DNA of 64,000 bases. Source: CAYZXA01 sp964482335. Its GTDB lineage: Bacteria; Patescibacteriota; Minisyncoccia; Minisyncoccales; MHMH01. The stretch covers positions 10,543-74,542 of the forward strand of contig CAYZXA010000002.1 in the NCBI GenBank assembly GCA_964482335.1. The letters run 5' to 3'. Below the pieces are notes generated by a model. That model saw only the letters and a list, made by a program, of their open reading frames with translations. It made no database searches and was not told the origin of the DNA. The position numbers were made by a program, and so were the translations under genes. This document shows positions 56,779 through 64,000 of the stretch, one piece after another. Position 1 is the first letter of the stretch. Each line of letters begins with the position of its first letter.

Positions 56779-57333
56779 ATGAATATGAAGTATAAGATTG
56801 CAGTTAGCGGGGCAGCTGCTTTAGGGCCTTGCTGTAAAAATATTAAAGAAATAGCCAGGACTTTAGGCAGAGAAATTGTCCGTCAAAAGTGTATTTTGAT
56901 TACCGGAGCCACTACCGGTGTTCCTTATTATGCTGCCCAGGGCGCAAACAGGGTAGGTGGAATCAGTATTGGTTTTTCTCCGGCTGCTACGGCATTGGAG
57001 CACAAGAAAGTTTACAAGCTCCCCACAGATGAGTTTGACGTAATGGTTTTCACTGGGTTTGATTATTCTGGTAGAAATCTTTTAATGACCAGAGCAGCCG
57101 ATGGAGTAATTATTGCTTGTGGCCGTATGGGAACCTTGAATGAGTTCACCATTGCTTACGAGGACAGAAAGCCAATTGGTGTTTTATTGGGTTCGGGCGG
57201 TACAGCTGACTTGGTTAATTATCTTCTCAAGCGCCCTCATAAAAAAAGAGGACCGATTTTCTACGATACCGATCCCAAAAAATTGGTTCAGAAACTAGTT
57301 AGACATTTAAAAAAGAAAAAAAGGTCGAGGTAA
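56779..57333 (+). CDS. LOG/SLOG-fold (TIGR00725-like) nucleotide-binding protein
   Basis: A 184-residue Rossmann-like protein: KIAVSGAAALGPCC near the start, ITGATTGVPYYAAQGANR, and ACGRMGTLNEFTIAYEDRKP, which matches the GG-x-GTL-x-E pattern of the LOG/SLOG superfamily. Members bind or hydrolyse nucleotides or their derivatives. The substrate is unknown. A second ATG at 56785 is possible. The mRNA is probably leaderless. Confidence 0.82.
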   Translation: MNMKYKIAVSGAAALGPCCKNIKEIARTLGREIVRQKCILITGATTGVPYYAAQGANRVGGISIGFSPAATALEHKKVYKLPTDEFDVMVFTGFDYSGRNLLMTRAADGVIIACGRMGTLNEFTIAYEDRKPIGVLLGSGGTADLVNYLLKRPHKKRGPIFYDTDPKKLVQKLVRHLKKKKRSR

Positions 57334-57355
57334 ATAATAATTAATTATCTATTTT

Positions 57356-57610
57356 ATGGCGGAAGAAGGGAAACCAATCGGTAAAATTTCTCATTATTTT
57401 GGCAACATTGGCGTTGCTGTTATTGAACTGTCTGGAACTCTTAAAGCGGGTGAAACTATTAGGATTGTTGGTGGTGAAACTGACTTTGAGCAAACAGTTG
57501 ATTCCATGGAGGTTGATCACAAGAAGGTTGAAAAAGCTAAGAAAGGTGATGGTATTGGGGTAAAAGTTAGCCAGAAAGTCAGAGAGGGCTATAAAGTCTA
57601 CAAAATCTAA
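57356..57610 (+). CDS. EF-Tu domain-2-like small beta-barrel protein
   Basis: An 84-residue single-domain protein resembling domain 2 of translational GTPases (KISHYFGNIGVAVIELSG, LKAGETIRIVGG, DGIGVKVSQKVREG). It has no GTPase domain. Such stand-alone barrels are also found in archaea and are usually annotated as elongation-factor-like. It may bind tRNA or ribosomal components. Confidence 0.8.
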   Translation: MAEEGKPIGKISHYFGNIGVAVIELSGTLKAGETIRIVGGETDFEQTVDSMEVDHKKVEKAKKGDGIGVKVSQKVREGYKVYKI

Positions 57611-57627
57611 AAAGTTTTAGATTAAAT

Positions 57628-57927
57628 ATGGTTTCTATCATCCTGGCCGCTTTCGGCGGTGGAATTTTAAGAGGTTTGGTTGGTTTTGTTAAACATCAGT
57701 TTTCCTATAAAGAGGTAAAATTTAGACCCTATTACTTTTTGGCAATGATGTTTGTTTCTGGAGCTATTGGGACTGTCTCCACTTTTGCCATCAAAGAAGT
57801 AGGGTTTACTCTTTTGGATTCTTTTACGCCAGCTTTAGCTTTTATCATCGGCTATGCCGGTGGTGATTTTATTGAGAACATCTACAAAATAATAATTAAA
57901 AAGTCCTCTTTCAATGATCTTCATTAA
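57628..57927 (+). CDS. Small polytopic membrane protein
   Basis: A 99-residue protein with a Gly-rich N-terminus (AAFGGGILRGLVGFVKHQF), two central hydrophobic helices (about 35-52 and 68-82) and a conserved-looking GYAGGDFIENIYKI segment. Not recognised. It overlaps the next gene by 14 nt, so they form an operon. Confidence 0.7.
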   Translation: MVSIILAAFGGGILRGLVGFVKHQFSYKEVKFRPYYFLAMMFVSGAIGTVSTFAIKEVGFTLLDSFTPALAFIIGYAGGDFIENIYKIIIKKSSFNDLH

Positions 57928-58212
57928 AAAGATATTAGGTTTTATTTTGCTTTTTGCTGGATTAATACTTATTGCTTATACTGTTTATTCTTCTTTTAAT
58001 ATTTTTACCGCCAAAGCTGCCCCTCCCGAGGTGTTTAAGACAGAAGAACAAACCTCTCAAGCAATAGGAGGGCAAGGCATTGAAGGTCAAATACAGGAAA
58101 TAATCGGAGAGCAGTTAAAAGGTATATTGTCAGTTGATTCTTTACCAATTCTTTTGAACTTGATATCTTGGTCAGTTTTTGCTGGTATTTTAATTTTTGC
58201 TGGAGCCCAAGT
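57914..58212 (+). CDS. Membrane protein with N-terminal and C-terminal helices (3' end in gap 2)
   Basis: At least 99 residues: a helix at about 6-26, an exported Glu/Gln-rich middle (PPEVFKTEEQTSQAIGG), then a second helix (about 79-98, ISWSVFAGILIFAGAQ) that runs into the N gap. It is not part of the transporter on the other side of the gap, although reading N as residues joins the two frames. Function unknown. Confidence 0.7.
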
Positions 58213-58312
58213 NNNNNNNNNNNNNNNNNNNNNNNNNNNNNNNNNNNNNNNNNNNNNNNNNNNNNNNNNNNNNNNNNNNNNNNNNNNNNNNNNNNNNNNN
58301 NNNNNNNNNNNN
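58213..58312. other. Assembly gap 2 (100 N)
   Basis: Exactly 100 N. The flanks share no repeat, so the true gap length is unknown and probably short. Confidence 0.95.
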
Positions 58313-59434
58313 ATGCTTAAATTTTTAAAGGCTCTTGCAGTTTTTGCTGGCACGATTATTGGAGTAGGAATATTTGGTTTGCCCTATGTTGCTTCTAGGG
58401 CTGGTTTTTTTGTTGTGCTTTTATATTTTTTATTTCTGGCAGGAATTGCCATTACTATTCACCTAATGTATGGCAAAGTTGCTTTAGGTGTAAAGGGCCT
58501 GCATCGTCTGCCAGGTTATGCTGAACAATACTTAGGTTTTCCTTGGAAAAAAGTTGCCTTTTTAGTTCTTGGCTTAGGGTTGACCGGCGCTCTGCTTGCT
58601 TACTTGATTGTTGGCGGAGAATTTCTTCATTCATTTTTTTCTCCTTATTTTGGCGGCCACAGCTTAATTTACACCCTTTTATTTTTCAGCTTTGGAGCTT
58701 TTTTAATTTTCCGAGGTATTAAAAGCATATCTCAAATCGAACTTGTTCTTTTAGTTGTTTTTTTCAGCATTTTGATTAGCTTTTTTGTCAAAGCTTTTCC
58801 CTTTATTGATACTAATTATCTGACAAACATAGATTTGAAATTTATTGCTTTTCCCTATGGAGTAGTTCTTTTCTCTTTATGGGGTTCGGCCCTGGTTCCT
58901 GAGATAAAGGAAATAGTGGGGGAAGACAGCAAACTTTTGAAAAGAGTGCTTATTTCAGGTATTCTGCTGGCAGCTGTTACTTATTTGTTTTTTATTTTTA
59001 CTGTTTTTGGCACTTCAGGTATTAATACTTCAAAAGAAGCAATCTCTGGCCTGTCTTCTGCCTTAGGGAATAATATTATTAAGCTTGGTTTCATTTTCGG
59101 GATTATTACCTGTTTTACCTCTTTTATCGCTTTGGGGCTGACTTTGAAGAAAGTTTTCTGGTACGATTTCAATTTGTCTAAAAATCTTTCTTGGTTTATC
59201 ACTTGTTTTTTGCCGCTCGGCTTATTTTTGATAGGCCTTCGGGAATTTATTGACATTATTGGACTGACCGGAGCCGTAGCTATCGGCTGTGAAGGAATAC
59301 TAATTGTTTTTTTGTATAAAGAATTTTTGAAGAAAAAGCTTTCTAAGAAGATGAACCCATTTTTATATCTTCTGCCAGTATTTTTTATTTTAGGTGTTTT
59401 CTTCGAGATTTATTATTTCATTTTCGCAAAATAA
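58313..59434 (+). CDS. Amino acid permease-like transporter
   Basis: A 373-residue integral membrane protein with about 10-11 helices. The first segment MLKFLKALAVFAGTIIGVGI, then FGLPYVASRAGFF, has the helix-breaking GTIIGVGIFGLP motif of the amino acid/polyamine/aromatic amino acid (AAAP/APC) families, where substrate binds. The ATG lies directly at the gap edge, so a slightly longer start cannot be excluded. An organism with little biosynthesis would need such uptake. Confidence 0.87.
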   Translation: MLKFLKALAVFAGTIIGVGIFGLPYVASRAGFFVVLLYFLFLAGIAITIHLMYGKVALGVKGLHRLPGYAEQYLGFPWKKVAFLVLGLGLTGALLAYLIVGGEFLHSFFSPYFGGHSLIYTLLFFSFGAFLIFRGIKSISQIELVLLVVFFSILISFFVKAFPFIDTNYLTNIDLKFIAFPYGVVLFSLWGSALVPEIKEIVGEDSKLLKRVLISGILLAAVTYLFFIFTVFGTSGINTSKEAISGLSSALGNNIIKLGFIFGIITCFTSFIALGLTLKKVFWYDFNLSKNLSWFITCFLPLGLFLIGLREFIDIIGLTGAVAIGCEGILIVFLYKEFLKKKLSKKMNPFLYLLPVFFILGVFFEIYYFIFAK

Positions 59435-59440
59435 GATATT

Positions 59441-60688
59441 ATGAAGTTTATTGCTGATTTCCATATTCATAGTAAATATTCCAGAGCTACCTCCAAAAAC
59501 ATGGATTTGGAGAATTTAGATAAGTGGGCCAAAATAAAAGGCATTAAGGTTTTGGGCACTGGAGATTTTACCCACCCCGAATGGTTGAAATCTTTAAAAG
59601 AAAACTTAAGGCTGGCTGAGCCCGGACTTTTTAAGTTTAAGAAAAATGATAGTGGCACTCGTTTCGTCTTAACTTCCGAGATTAGCTGCATTTATTCTAA
59701 GAAAAACAGGGTGAGAAAGGTTCATATTGTTATTATTGCTCCCTCTTTTGATGTGGTTGAAAAAATTAACACTCACCTTGGCTGGATCGGCAATTTAAAA
59801 TCAGACGGCAGGCCGATATTAGGACTGGATGCCAAAGAATTGGCTAAGATTGTTTTAGACGCTTCAAAAGATTGTTTGGTCGTGCCAGCCCACATCTGGA
59901 CTCCTTGGTTTGCTATGTTCGGTTCCAAATCAGGATTTGACTCGATAGAAGAGTGTTTCGAAGAGTATTCAAAACATATTTACTCTGTGGAAACTGGTCT
60001 GAGCTCTGATCCTTCCATGAACTGGAGACTGTCAGCTTTAGATAAAATTACCTTAATCAGCAACTCAGATGCTCATAGTCCTCAGAAGATAGGCAGGGAG
60101 GCAAATGTTTTTGATACTGAATTAAGCTATGAAGCTATTTCTAGAGCTATCAAAGAGAAGAACCCAAAAGAATTTTTATACACTATTGAATTCTTTCCCC
60201 AAGAAGGAAAATATCATTATGACGGCCACAGAAACTGTGACATTCGCTTGTCTCCCCAAGAATCAAAGAAATACAACAATGTTTGCCCAACCTGCGGCAA
60301 ACCATTGACTATCGGGGTTATGAACCGGGTGGAGGCATTAGCTGACAGAAAAGAAGGATTTAAGCCAGAAGGCGCTATTCCTTTCAAAAGCCTGATTCCC
60401 TTAACAGAGATAATTGCCGAGAGCCTGGGAGTGACGGTGGCAAGCAAAAAAGTTGACCTTGAATACAAGAACTTAATTAAGAAGCTTAGCAATGAATTCA
60501 ATATTTTACTTGATGTTTCTAAAGAAGGCCTTGTATCAGCCACTTTGCCTGAAATTGCCGAAGGCATTATAAGGGTAAGGGAAGGGAAGGTTTTTATTAC
60601 TCCTGGTTACGATGGAGTGTTCGGAAAAATTAGCATCTTTTCTAAAGGCGAACAGAAAAGCCTGTCTAAACAAGGAACATTAGTATGA
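59441..60688 (+). CDS. Endonuclease Q (EndoQ)-like PHP nuclease
   Basis: A 415-residue nuclease of the archaeal EndoQ family, which cuts 5' to deaminated bases such as uracil and hypoxanthine. The PHP metal motif FIADFHIHSKYSRATSKNMD is at the start, GTGDFTHPEW and NSDAHSP add metal ligands, and a zinc site (CPTCGKPL with the earlier HRNCDIRL) follows. The C-terminus has a helix-hairpin-like end. It overlaps the Mth938-like gene by 4 nt. Repair of deaminated DNA fits with uvrB and mutM in this window. Confidence 0.9.
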   Translation: MKFIADFHIHSKYSRATSKNMDLENLDKWAKIKGIKVLGTGDFTHPEWLKSLKENLRLAEPGLFKFKKNDSGTRFVLTSEISCIYSKKNRVRKVHIVIIAPSFDVVEKINTHLGWIGNLKSDGRPILGLDAKELAKIVLDASKDCLVVPAHIWTPWFAMFGSKSGFDSIEECFEEYSKHIYSVETGLSSDPSMNWRLSALDKITLISNSDAHSPQKIGREANVFDTELSYEAISRAIKEKNPKEFLYTIEFFPQEGKYHYDGHRNCDIRLSPQESKKYNNVCPTCGKPLTIGVMNRVEALADRKEGFKPEGAIPFKSLIPLTEIIAESLGVTVASKKVDLEYKNLIKKLSNEFNILLDVSKEGLVSATLPEIAEGIIRVREGKVFITPGYDGVFGKISIFSKGEQKSLSKQGTLV

Positions 60689-61047
60689 TAGAAGAATACA
60701 AATTCGGCTCCATCAAGATTGATGGTAGAACGTATAACGATGACGTTGAGGTTCGTTGGACAGGCGAAGTTTTAGAATGGCCCAGAAAAAAATCCCACGT
60801 CATAGACGTGGAAGATGTTCAGAGAGTGATTGAAGAGAGCCCCGAAACCATTGTTATCGGCACGGGTGAATTAGGCATAGCTCAAGTGACTGAAAACGCA
60901 CAAAAAGAAATCCAGTCAAAAGGTATTAAGTTGGTCATTGACCGAACCGAGCAAGCTAGCAAAACCTTCAACATTATTAATGAAGATTCAATAGAGGAGG
61001 AAGGCAGGCAAGAAAAGATAATTGGACTTTTCCATTTAACTTGTTAG
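60685..61047 (+). CDS. Mth938/DUF498-like protein
   Basis: A 120-residue protein of the Mth938-like domain family (IKIDGRTYNDDVEVRW, then VIGTGELGIAQVTENAQKEI). Members are found in archaea, bacteria and as NDUFAF3 in mitochondria; the molecular role is unknown. It is coupled to endoQ by an ATGA overlap and converges on rtcA with a 12-nt overlap. Confidence 0.87.
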   Translation: MIEEYKFGSIKIDGRTYNDDVEVRWTGEVLEWPRKKSHVIDVEDVQRVIEESPETIVIGTGELGIAQVTENAQKEIQSKGIKLVIDRTEQASKTFNIINEDSIEEEGRQEKIIGLFHLTC

Positions 61048-62064
61048 GTGAAATAATATTAGATTGTCTTTTATTTTAAACTTACCTTCAATGAATTTTT
61101 CAATTACCCAAATGTTAGTTTTGCAGTGATTGGTGGTTTCAGAAACAGTTATTTGAGATTTGCCTGAAGCTAAAGCCAGATAAGGTAAAATTTGATCAGC
61201 CAAGTGTTTGTCTAAACAGCCTTGGCTTTTTTGTTCTTTTAACAGTTCTAAAGCTGCTTCTTTGCCAATACCTTCGGCTCTTTTACCCAATTTTCCTAGG
61301 TTATCAACGCCAATAACTGTATTTTCGAATTCAGCTATTAAACAAACATGGCTACCTGGACACTGGCTATTATAGTATTCTATTTTTTCTTCAATTGGTA
61401 GCTTTAATTTTCCTAAGACTTCTCTAACGCCAGCCAATTGCCTTTCAGCAACTTTCTTGTCTTTTAAAAATTCTGAAGCTCCAGAGATTGCTTTAACTTG
61501 CTTAAGTTGTCCTCTTTCGGTCAAATTGAGGTTTTTTAATTTAGATGGATGAATAATAACTTCTACTTGGGCTCCACCTTCAGGATAATAGCCTCTTTTT
61601 AAAATATTTATTTTTAGCTTCGCGTCCATCTTTTCCAGCGTTTTCAGAAAAACATATTGAAAGTGGTCAATGGTTGGCGAGAAGAAAGTGTCGGTTGCTC
61701 CGCCATCAAATGTTATCTTAATAGGAGATGGTGCAAAAAGGGATGGGAGAATTAAGGTTTGCAAAGTAAGAGTTATGCTTCCGGCTGTAGCAATTTTCAC
61801 TTTGATTGAGGTCGAACCTTGATTAATATCACCAGGATAAAATTTCACTTCTTGAGAACCCAACGTATCACCTTCTAACCTGCCTTGGCAGAGCTGAGCC
61901 AACGCCTGAATACCTAAAAGATGCTGGGGCATTAATCCTGGTTTTTCTCTTCCTTTCCTAATATTAAAAACATGACAGGGTTTTTTAGTTACTGCTGAAA
62001 GCGAAAGGGCTGTTCTCAAGATTTGCCCTCCTCCTTCCAAAGATGAACCATCAATGTCAATCAT
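61036..62064 (-). CDS. rtcA: RNA 3'-terminal phosphate cyclase
   Basis: This enzyme converts RNA 3'-phosphates to 2',3'-cyclic phosphates using ATP. The start motif DGSSLEGGGQILRTALSLSA is exact for the family, and the catalytic His is in TTNHCKTNIWVIEKF (compare His309 of E. coli). The length is 342 residues from MIDIDGS. In-frame ATGs at 62079 and a further start at 62106 add 5-14 residues and cannot be excluded. It provides the substrate form joined by RtcB (48.4-49.8 kb), so both halves of an RNA-repair pathway are present. Confidence 0.95.
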   Translation of the reverse strand: MIDIDGSSLEGGGQILRTALSLSAVTKKPCHVFNIRKGREKPGLMPQHLLGIQALAQLCQGRLEGDTLGSQEVKFYPGDINQGSTSIKVKIATAGSITLTLQTLILPSLFAPSPIKITFDGGATDTFFSPTIDHFQYVFLKTLEKMDAKLKINILKRGYYPEGGAQVEVIIHPSKLKNLNLTERGQLKQVKAISGASEFLKDKKVAERQLAGVREVLGKLKLPIEEKIEYYNSQCPGSHVCLIAEFENTVIGVDNLGKLGKRAEGIGKEAALELLKEQKSQGCLDKHLADQILPYLALASGKSQITVSETTNHCKTNIWVIEKFIEGKFKIKDNLILFHLTS

Positions 62065-62099
62065 AAACACCTTATTCATTTTAGATTTTCTTGAGAGAC

Positions 62100-62128
62100 T
62101 TGACAATGTTTTTTTAGGCGTCTAAAAT
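62100..62128 (+). promoter_or_regulatory. Promoter of the greA leader
   Basis: TTGACA (62100-62105), a 17-nt spacer and TAAAAT (62123-62128). The predicted start near 62135 gives a leader of about 150 nt. Confidence 0.7.
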
Positions 62129-62141
62129 GGAATAAGATAAG

Positions 62142-62225
62142 ATGTCAACAAAAACCAAAGAAACAATTAGTTATTCTAAAGACACTTGGTTGTCGGTTTT
62201 AGTTTTTAGGAAACTAATTTGCTGA
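62142..62225 (+). CDS. Putative 27-residue greA leader peptide
   Basis: An ATG-to-TGA frame (MSTKTKETISYSKDTWLSVL then VFRKLIC) about 7 nt after the predicted transcript start, so it would be translated as a near-leaderless frame. Its stop codon lies inside the 5' arm of the antiterminator at 62221-62227, so a ribosome there would control which hairpin forms. Confidence 0.45.
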   Translation: MSTKTKETISYSKDTWLSVLVFRKLIC

Positions 62226-62278
62226 GGAGACAAGAAATAATATTTAAGGTTCAGTCCCCTCAGCTACGGGGATTTTTT
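62221..62278 (+). promoter_or_regulatory. Attenuator (antiterminator/terminator switch) upstream of greA
   Basis: The terminator hairpin TCCCC/GGGGA (62255-62259 with 62268-62272) is followed by six T, 6 nt before the greA ATG. The arm GCTGAGG (62221-62227) is perfectly complementary to CCTCAGC (62258-62264), which overlaps the terminator's 5' arm, so the two structures exclude each other. A third hairpin TTAGTTT/AAACTAA lies just upstream. Confidence 0.6.
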
Positions 62279-62284
62279 AGAATT

Positions 62285-62764
62285 ATGCCCGAGGAAAAGA
62301 TTTTTTACCTAACTGAAGAAGGGTTACAAAGAATCAAAAAGGAATATCAAAATCTTGAGGAGCTAAAACTTGCTAAGACTAAAGGGGAATCTCCCAAGAT
62401 TATCTATTCTGATGAATTAAATCCTGAATACACTGCTTTTCAGGAAGATTTAGGTTTCCTTGAATCAAGATTAAGCGAACTTGAATATATTTTGAAAAAT
62501 AGTCAGCTAATCAAAGCTCCTTCAAAAGAAAAACAAAAGACCGTTCAGTTAGGAGCAACAGTTCTGGTTTCGGTTGATGGCCAGAACGACGAATTTATCA
62601 TTGTTGGCCACTTGGAAGCCAATCCTTCTATTGGCAGAATTTCCAATGAGTCGCCAGTTGGCCAGGCTCTTTTAGGGCACCGCATGGGAGACAAGGTTGT
62701 TATTTCTTCACCAGTCAAGAGTACTTACAAAATCAAGAAAATAAAGTATGAAAGATCTTCTTAA
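62285..62764 (+). CDS. greA: Transcription elongation factor GreA-like
   Basis: A 159-residue protein of the GreA/GreB family that rescues backtracked RNA polymerase by stimulating transcript cleavage. The start MPEEKIFYLTEEGLQRIKKEYQ and the coiled-coil N domain fit. The coiled-coil tip carries acidic residues (YSDELNPEY). The C domain has LGATVLVSVDGQ, GRISNESPVGQALLGHRMGD and ends in the usual beta strands. An earlier in-frame start at 62219 would lie inside the attenuator and is rejected. It overlaps the HD gene by 17 nt. Confidence 0.92.
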   Translation: MPEEKIFYLTEEGLQRIKKEYQNLEELKLAKTKGESPKIIYSDELNPEYTAFQEDLGFLESRLSELEYILKNSQLIKAPSKEKQKTVQLGATVLVSVDGQNDEFIIVGHLEANPSIGRISNESPVGQALLGHRMGDKVVISSPVKSTYKIKKIKYERSS

Positions 62765-63368
62765 CTTTTTAATTGAAGTAGGTAAACTAAAAAGAATGAA
62801 AAGGAAAGGATGGGTATTAAGGGGTGTTAAAGATCCAGAGACAATCGCTGCTCACACTTTTCGTATGACAATAATGGCTTGGCTCCTTTGTTCTAAAAAG
62901 AGACTTAATCTAGATAAGATTCTTAAAATGTGTCTCATTCACGATCTTTGCGAAGTCTGTGCTGGAGATGCCACGCCTTATGATAAAATTCTTCCGAAAG
63001 ATAAAAAACAATGGAAGAAAATAATTAATAAATGGCCTAGGCTTTCAAAAATAGAAAAAGAAAAAACCTTTCTTGAGAAATATCGAAAAGAAGACAAAGC
63101 TTTAAAGAAACTTATTTCAAATCTTCCTACTTCTCTGAAAAAAGAAATTACAAATTTATGGAATGATTATGAGAAGGGTCTAACGCGAGAAGGAAGATTT
63201 GTTCGTCAATTAGACCGAATAGAGAATTTGTTACAAGCTCTAGAGTATTGGAAAAGAGATAAGCAATTTTCAATGGAGCCTTGGTGGATTCAAATAGAGG
63301 AATTGGTAGATGAACCTATTTTACTTGAATTTATGGAGGTTTTAGGAAAGAAATATCATCGGGAATGA
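62748..63368 (+). CDS. HD-domain phosphohydrolase (YfbR/HDDC2-like)
   Basis: A 206-residue HD-superfamily protein. Metal ligands are visible: His in TIAAHTFRM, His-Asp in LIHDLCEVCAGD and Asp in VRQLDRIENLLQAL near the C-terminus. This subfamily includes 5'-deoxynucleotidases. It lies between greA and the DUF72 gene, overlapping both. Confidence 0.88.
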   Translation: MKDLLNFLIEVGKLKRMKRKGWVLRGVKDPETIAAHTFRMTIMAWLLCSKKRLNLDKILKMCLIHDLCEVCAGDATPYDKILPKDKKQWKKIINKWPRLSKIEKEKTFLEKYRKEDKALKKLISNLPTSLKKEITNLWNDYEKGLTREGRFVRQLDRIENLLQALEYWKRDKQFSMEPWWIQIEELVDEPILLEFMEVLGKKYHRE

Positions 63369-64000
63369 AGAAAAAACAAGGAAAACTCTATATTGGAACA
63401 AGCGGCTGGGTATATTCTCATTGGCAAGGTATATTCTATCCTAAAAGCTTATCCTCAAAAGATAAATTAAAGTATTTTTCAAAACATTTTAAAACTACTG
63501 AAATAAATTATTCTTTTTATCGCTTACCTCGGTCTAGTACTTACCAAAATTGGTATTCTCAAACCCCCGAGGATTTTTTATTTTCTGTCAAAGTTAGTAG
63601 ATTTATTACTCATATTAAAAGGCTAAAAGGAGTAAAAACAGCCTGGAAAACCTTTTTAGAAAATACTTTACATCTTAAAGAAAAATTAGGTCCTATTCTT
63701 TTCCAATTTCCTCCAAGCTTTAAGGCTACAAAAGAAAATATTAAAAGATTGGAAGATTTTTTAAGGTTAATTACTAAAAATAAACTACATTGTGCCTTTG
63801 AATTCCGTCATAAGACTTGGTACGAGAAAAAAGTCTATAAGTTATTAAAGAAACATAAGGTAGCTTTGGTGGTTGCCGACTCTCCTCGTTATCCTCGAGC
63901 TGATGTAGTAACTGCTAACTTTGTATATATTAGAATGCACGGTTCAAAAGTAATGTTTTCTTCAAGTTACACCAAGAAAGAATTAAAAGATTTATCTCAG
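63365..64000 (+). CDS. DUF72 (YecE-like) protein, partial (3' end outside window)
   Basis: The frame is open for 212 codons to the window edge. The start KLYIGTSGWVYSHWQGIFYP is typical of DUF72, followed by FYRLPRSSTYQNW and the late YIRMHGS motif. DUF72 proteins have a TIM-barrel fold and unknown function. The ATG overlaps the HD stop (ATGA). Confidence 0.92.
   Translation, partial: MKKKQGKLYIGTSGWVYSHWQGIFYPKSLSSKDKLKYFSKHFKTTEINYSFYRLPRSSTYQNWYSQTPEDFLFSVKVSRFITHIKRLKGVKTAWKTFLENTLHLKEKLGPILFQFPPSFKATKENIKRLEDFLRLITKNKLHCAFEFRHKTWYEKKVYKLLKKHKVALVVADSPRYPRADVVTANFVYIRMHGSKVMFSSSYTKKELKDLSQ

Noticed and set aside
57914..59434. Single 506-residue membrane protein across the N gap
   Set aside because: The join depends on reading N as coding; the two halves have separate starts and unrelated features.
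1..64000. Alternative genetic code (TGA as Gly, as in Gracilibacteria/SR1)
   Set aside because: TGA ends many clear genes, for example tig, mutM, the VirB2-like neighbour genes and the HD protein, without read-through homology.
1..64000. CRISPR array, insertion sequence or prophage
   Set aside because: No regularly spaced repeats, transposase or phage structural genes were seen. The only long direct repeat is the 55-bp assembly overlap.

Overview
The window looks like part of a reduced genome of a Candidate Phyla Radiation bacterium (Patescibacteria, most like Parcubacteria). This rests on gene content and compaction, not on a marker-gene search. Genes are AT-rich and packed with 0-10 nt gaps or ATGA overlaps, and TGA is used as a stop. 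Several proteins are trimmed versions of their families: trigger factor without the PPIase domain, KhpB without the Jag-N domain, a MurE-like ligase without the N domain, and a stand-alone PolA 5'-3' exonuclease. A VirB4/PrgI/VirB6/VirB2-like envelope locus typical of these lineages is present. The sequence is a scaffold with two 100-N gaps. The first (56237-56336) is false: the same 55 bp flank it on both sides, and joining them restores a DUF3307 gene.

Layout. 1-6.2 kb: repeat-bearing membrane protein (partial), clpP-tig, DUF502-like protein, K+-independent H+-pyrophosphatase, nusA. 6.2-10 kb: structured ncRNA, tRNA-Ala, repeat surface protein, tRNA-Pro, cca. 9.9-15 kb: one long transcription unit, tRNA-Arg, VirB2-like pilin, tRNA-Lys, rpsO, NYN nuclease, pnp, coiled-coil membrane protein, DksA-like protein. 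15-18 kb: LysM/M23 hydrolase, ksgA, lipoprotein. 18-27.2 kb: T4SS-like locus with two large pilin fusions (one carrying beta-gamma-crystallin repeats) divergent from VirB6-, PrgI- and VirB4-like genes. 27.2-31.8 kb: classic origin neighbourhood, khpB-yidC-yidD-rnpA-rpmH divergent from dnaA-dnaN. 31.8-48.3 kb: PBP1, tyrS, ruvC, yebC, second structured ncRNA, GspE/PilB ATPase, degenerate DHH protein, tsaE, 5'-3' exonuclease, mutM, holA, rpsT, B12-radical SAM protein, uvrB, MurE-like ligase. 48.3-64 kb: RNA and DNA maintenance genes, several of archaeal flavour: RtcB, NIF3, DUF763, a PD-(D/E)XK nuclease with DNA-binding repeats, Elp3, a Trm9-like methyltransferase, EndoQ, Mth938-like, RtcA, GreA, HD hydrolase, DUF72.

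Two modes of translation start are visible. Many conserved genes have an extended -10 box (TGn-TAnnAT) only 6-8 nt before the ATG and no Shine-Dalgarno sequence, so they are probably leaderless. A set of mostly accessory genes instead has a strong AGGAGG-type ribosome-binding site, often with a TTGACA-17-TATAAT promoter.

Most interesting candidates: (1) elp3 and a Trm9-like gene head to head with start codons overlapping in one CATG, suggesting a wobble-uridine mcm5U pathway; (2) a greA leader with a 27-codon peptide and mutually exclusive antiterminator and terminator hairpins; (3) two free-standing structured RNAs with consensus promoters; (4) a pilin-like protein fused to calcium-clamp beta-gamma-crystallin motifs; (5) the PD-(D/E)XK protein with four homing-endonuclease-type repeats; (6) the leaderless-start motif itself.
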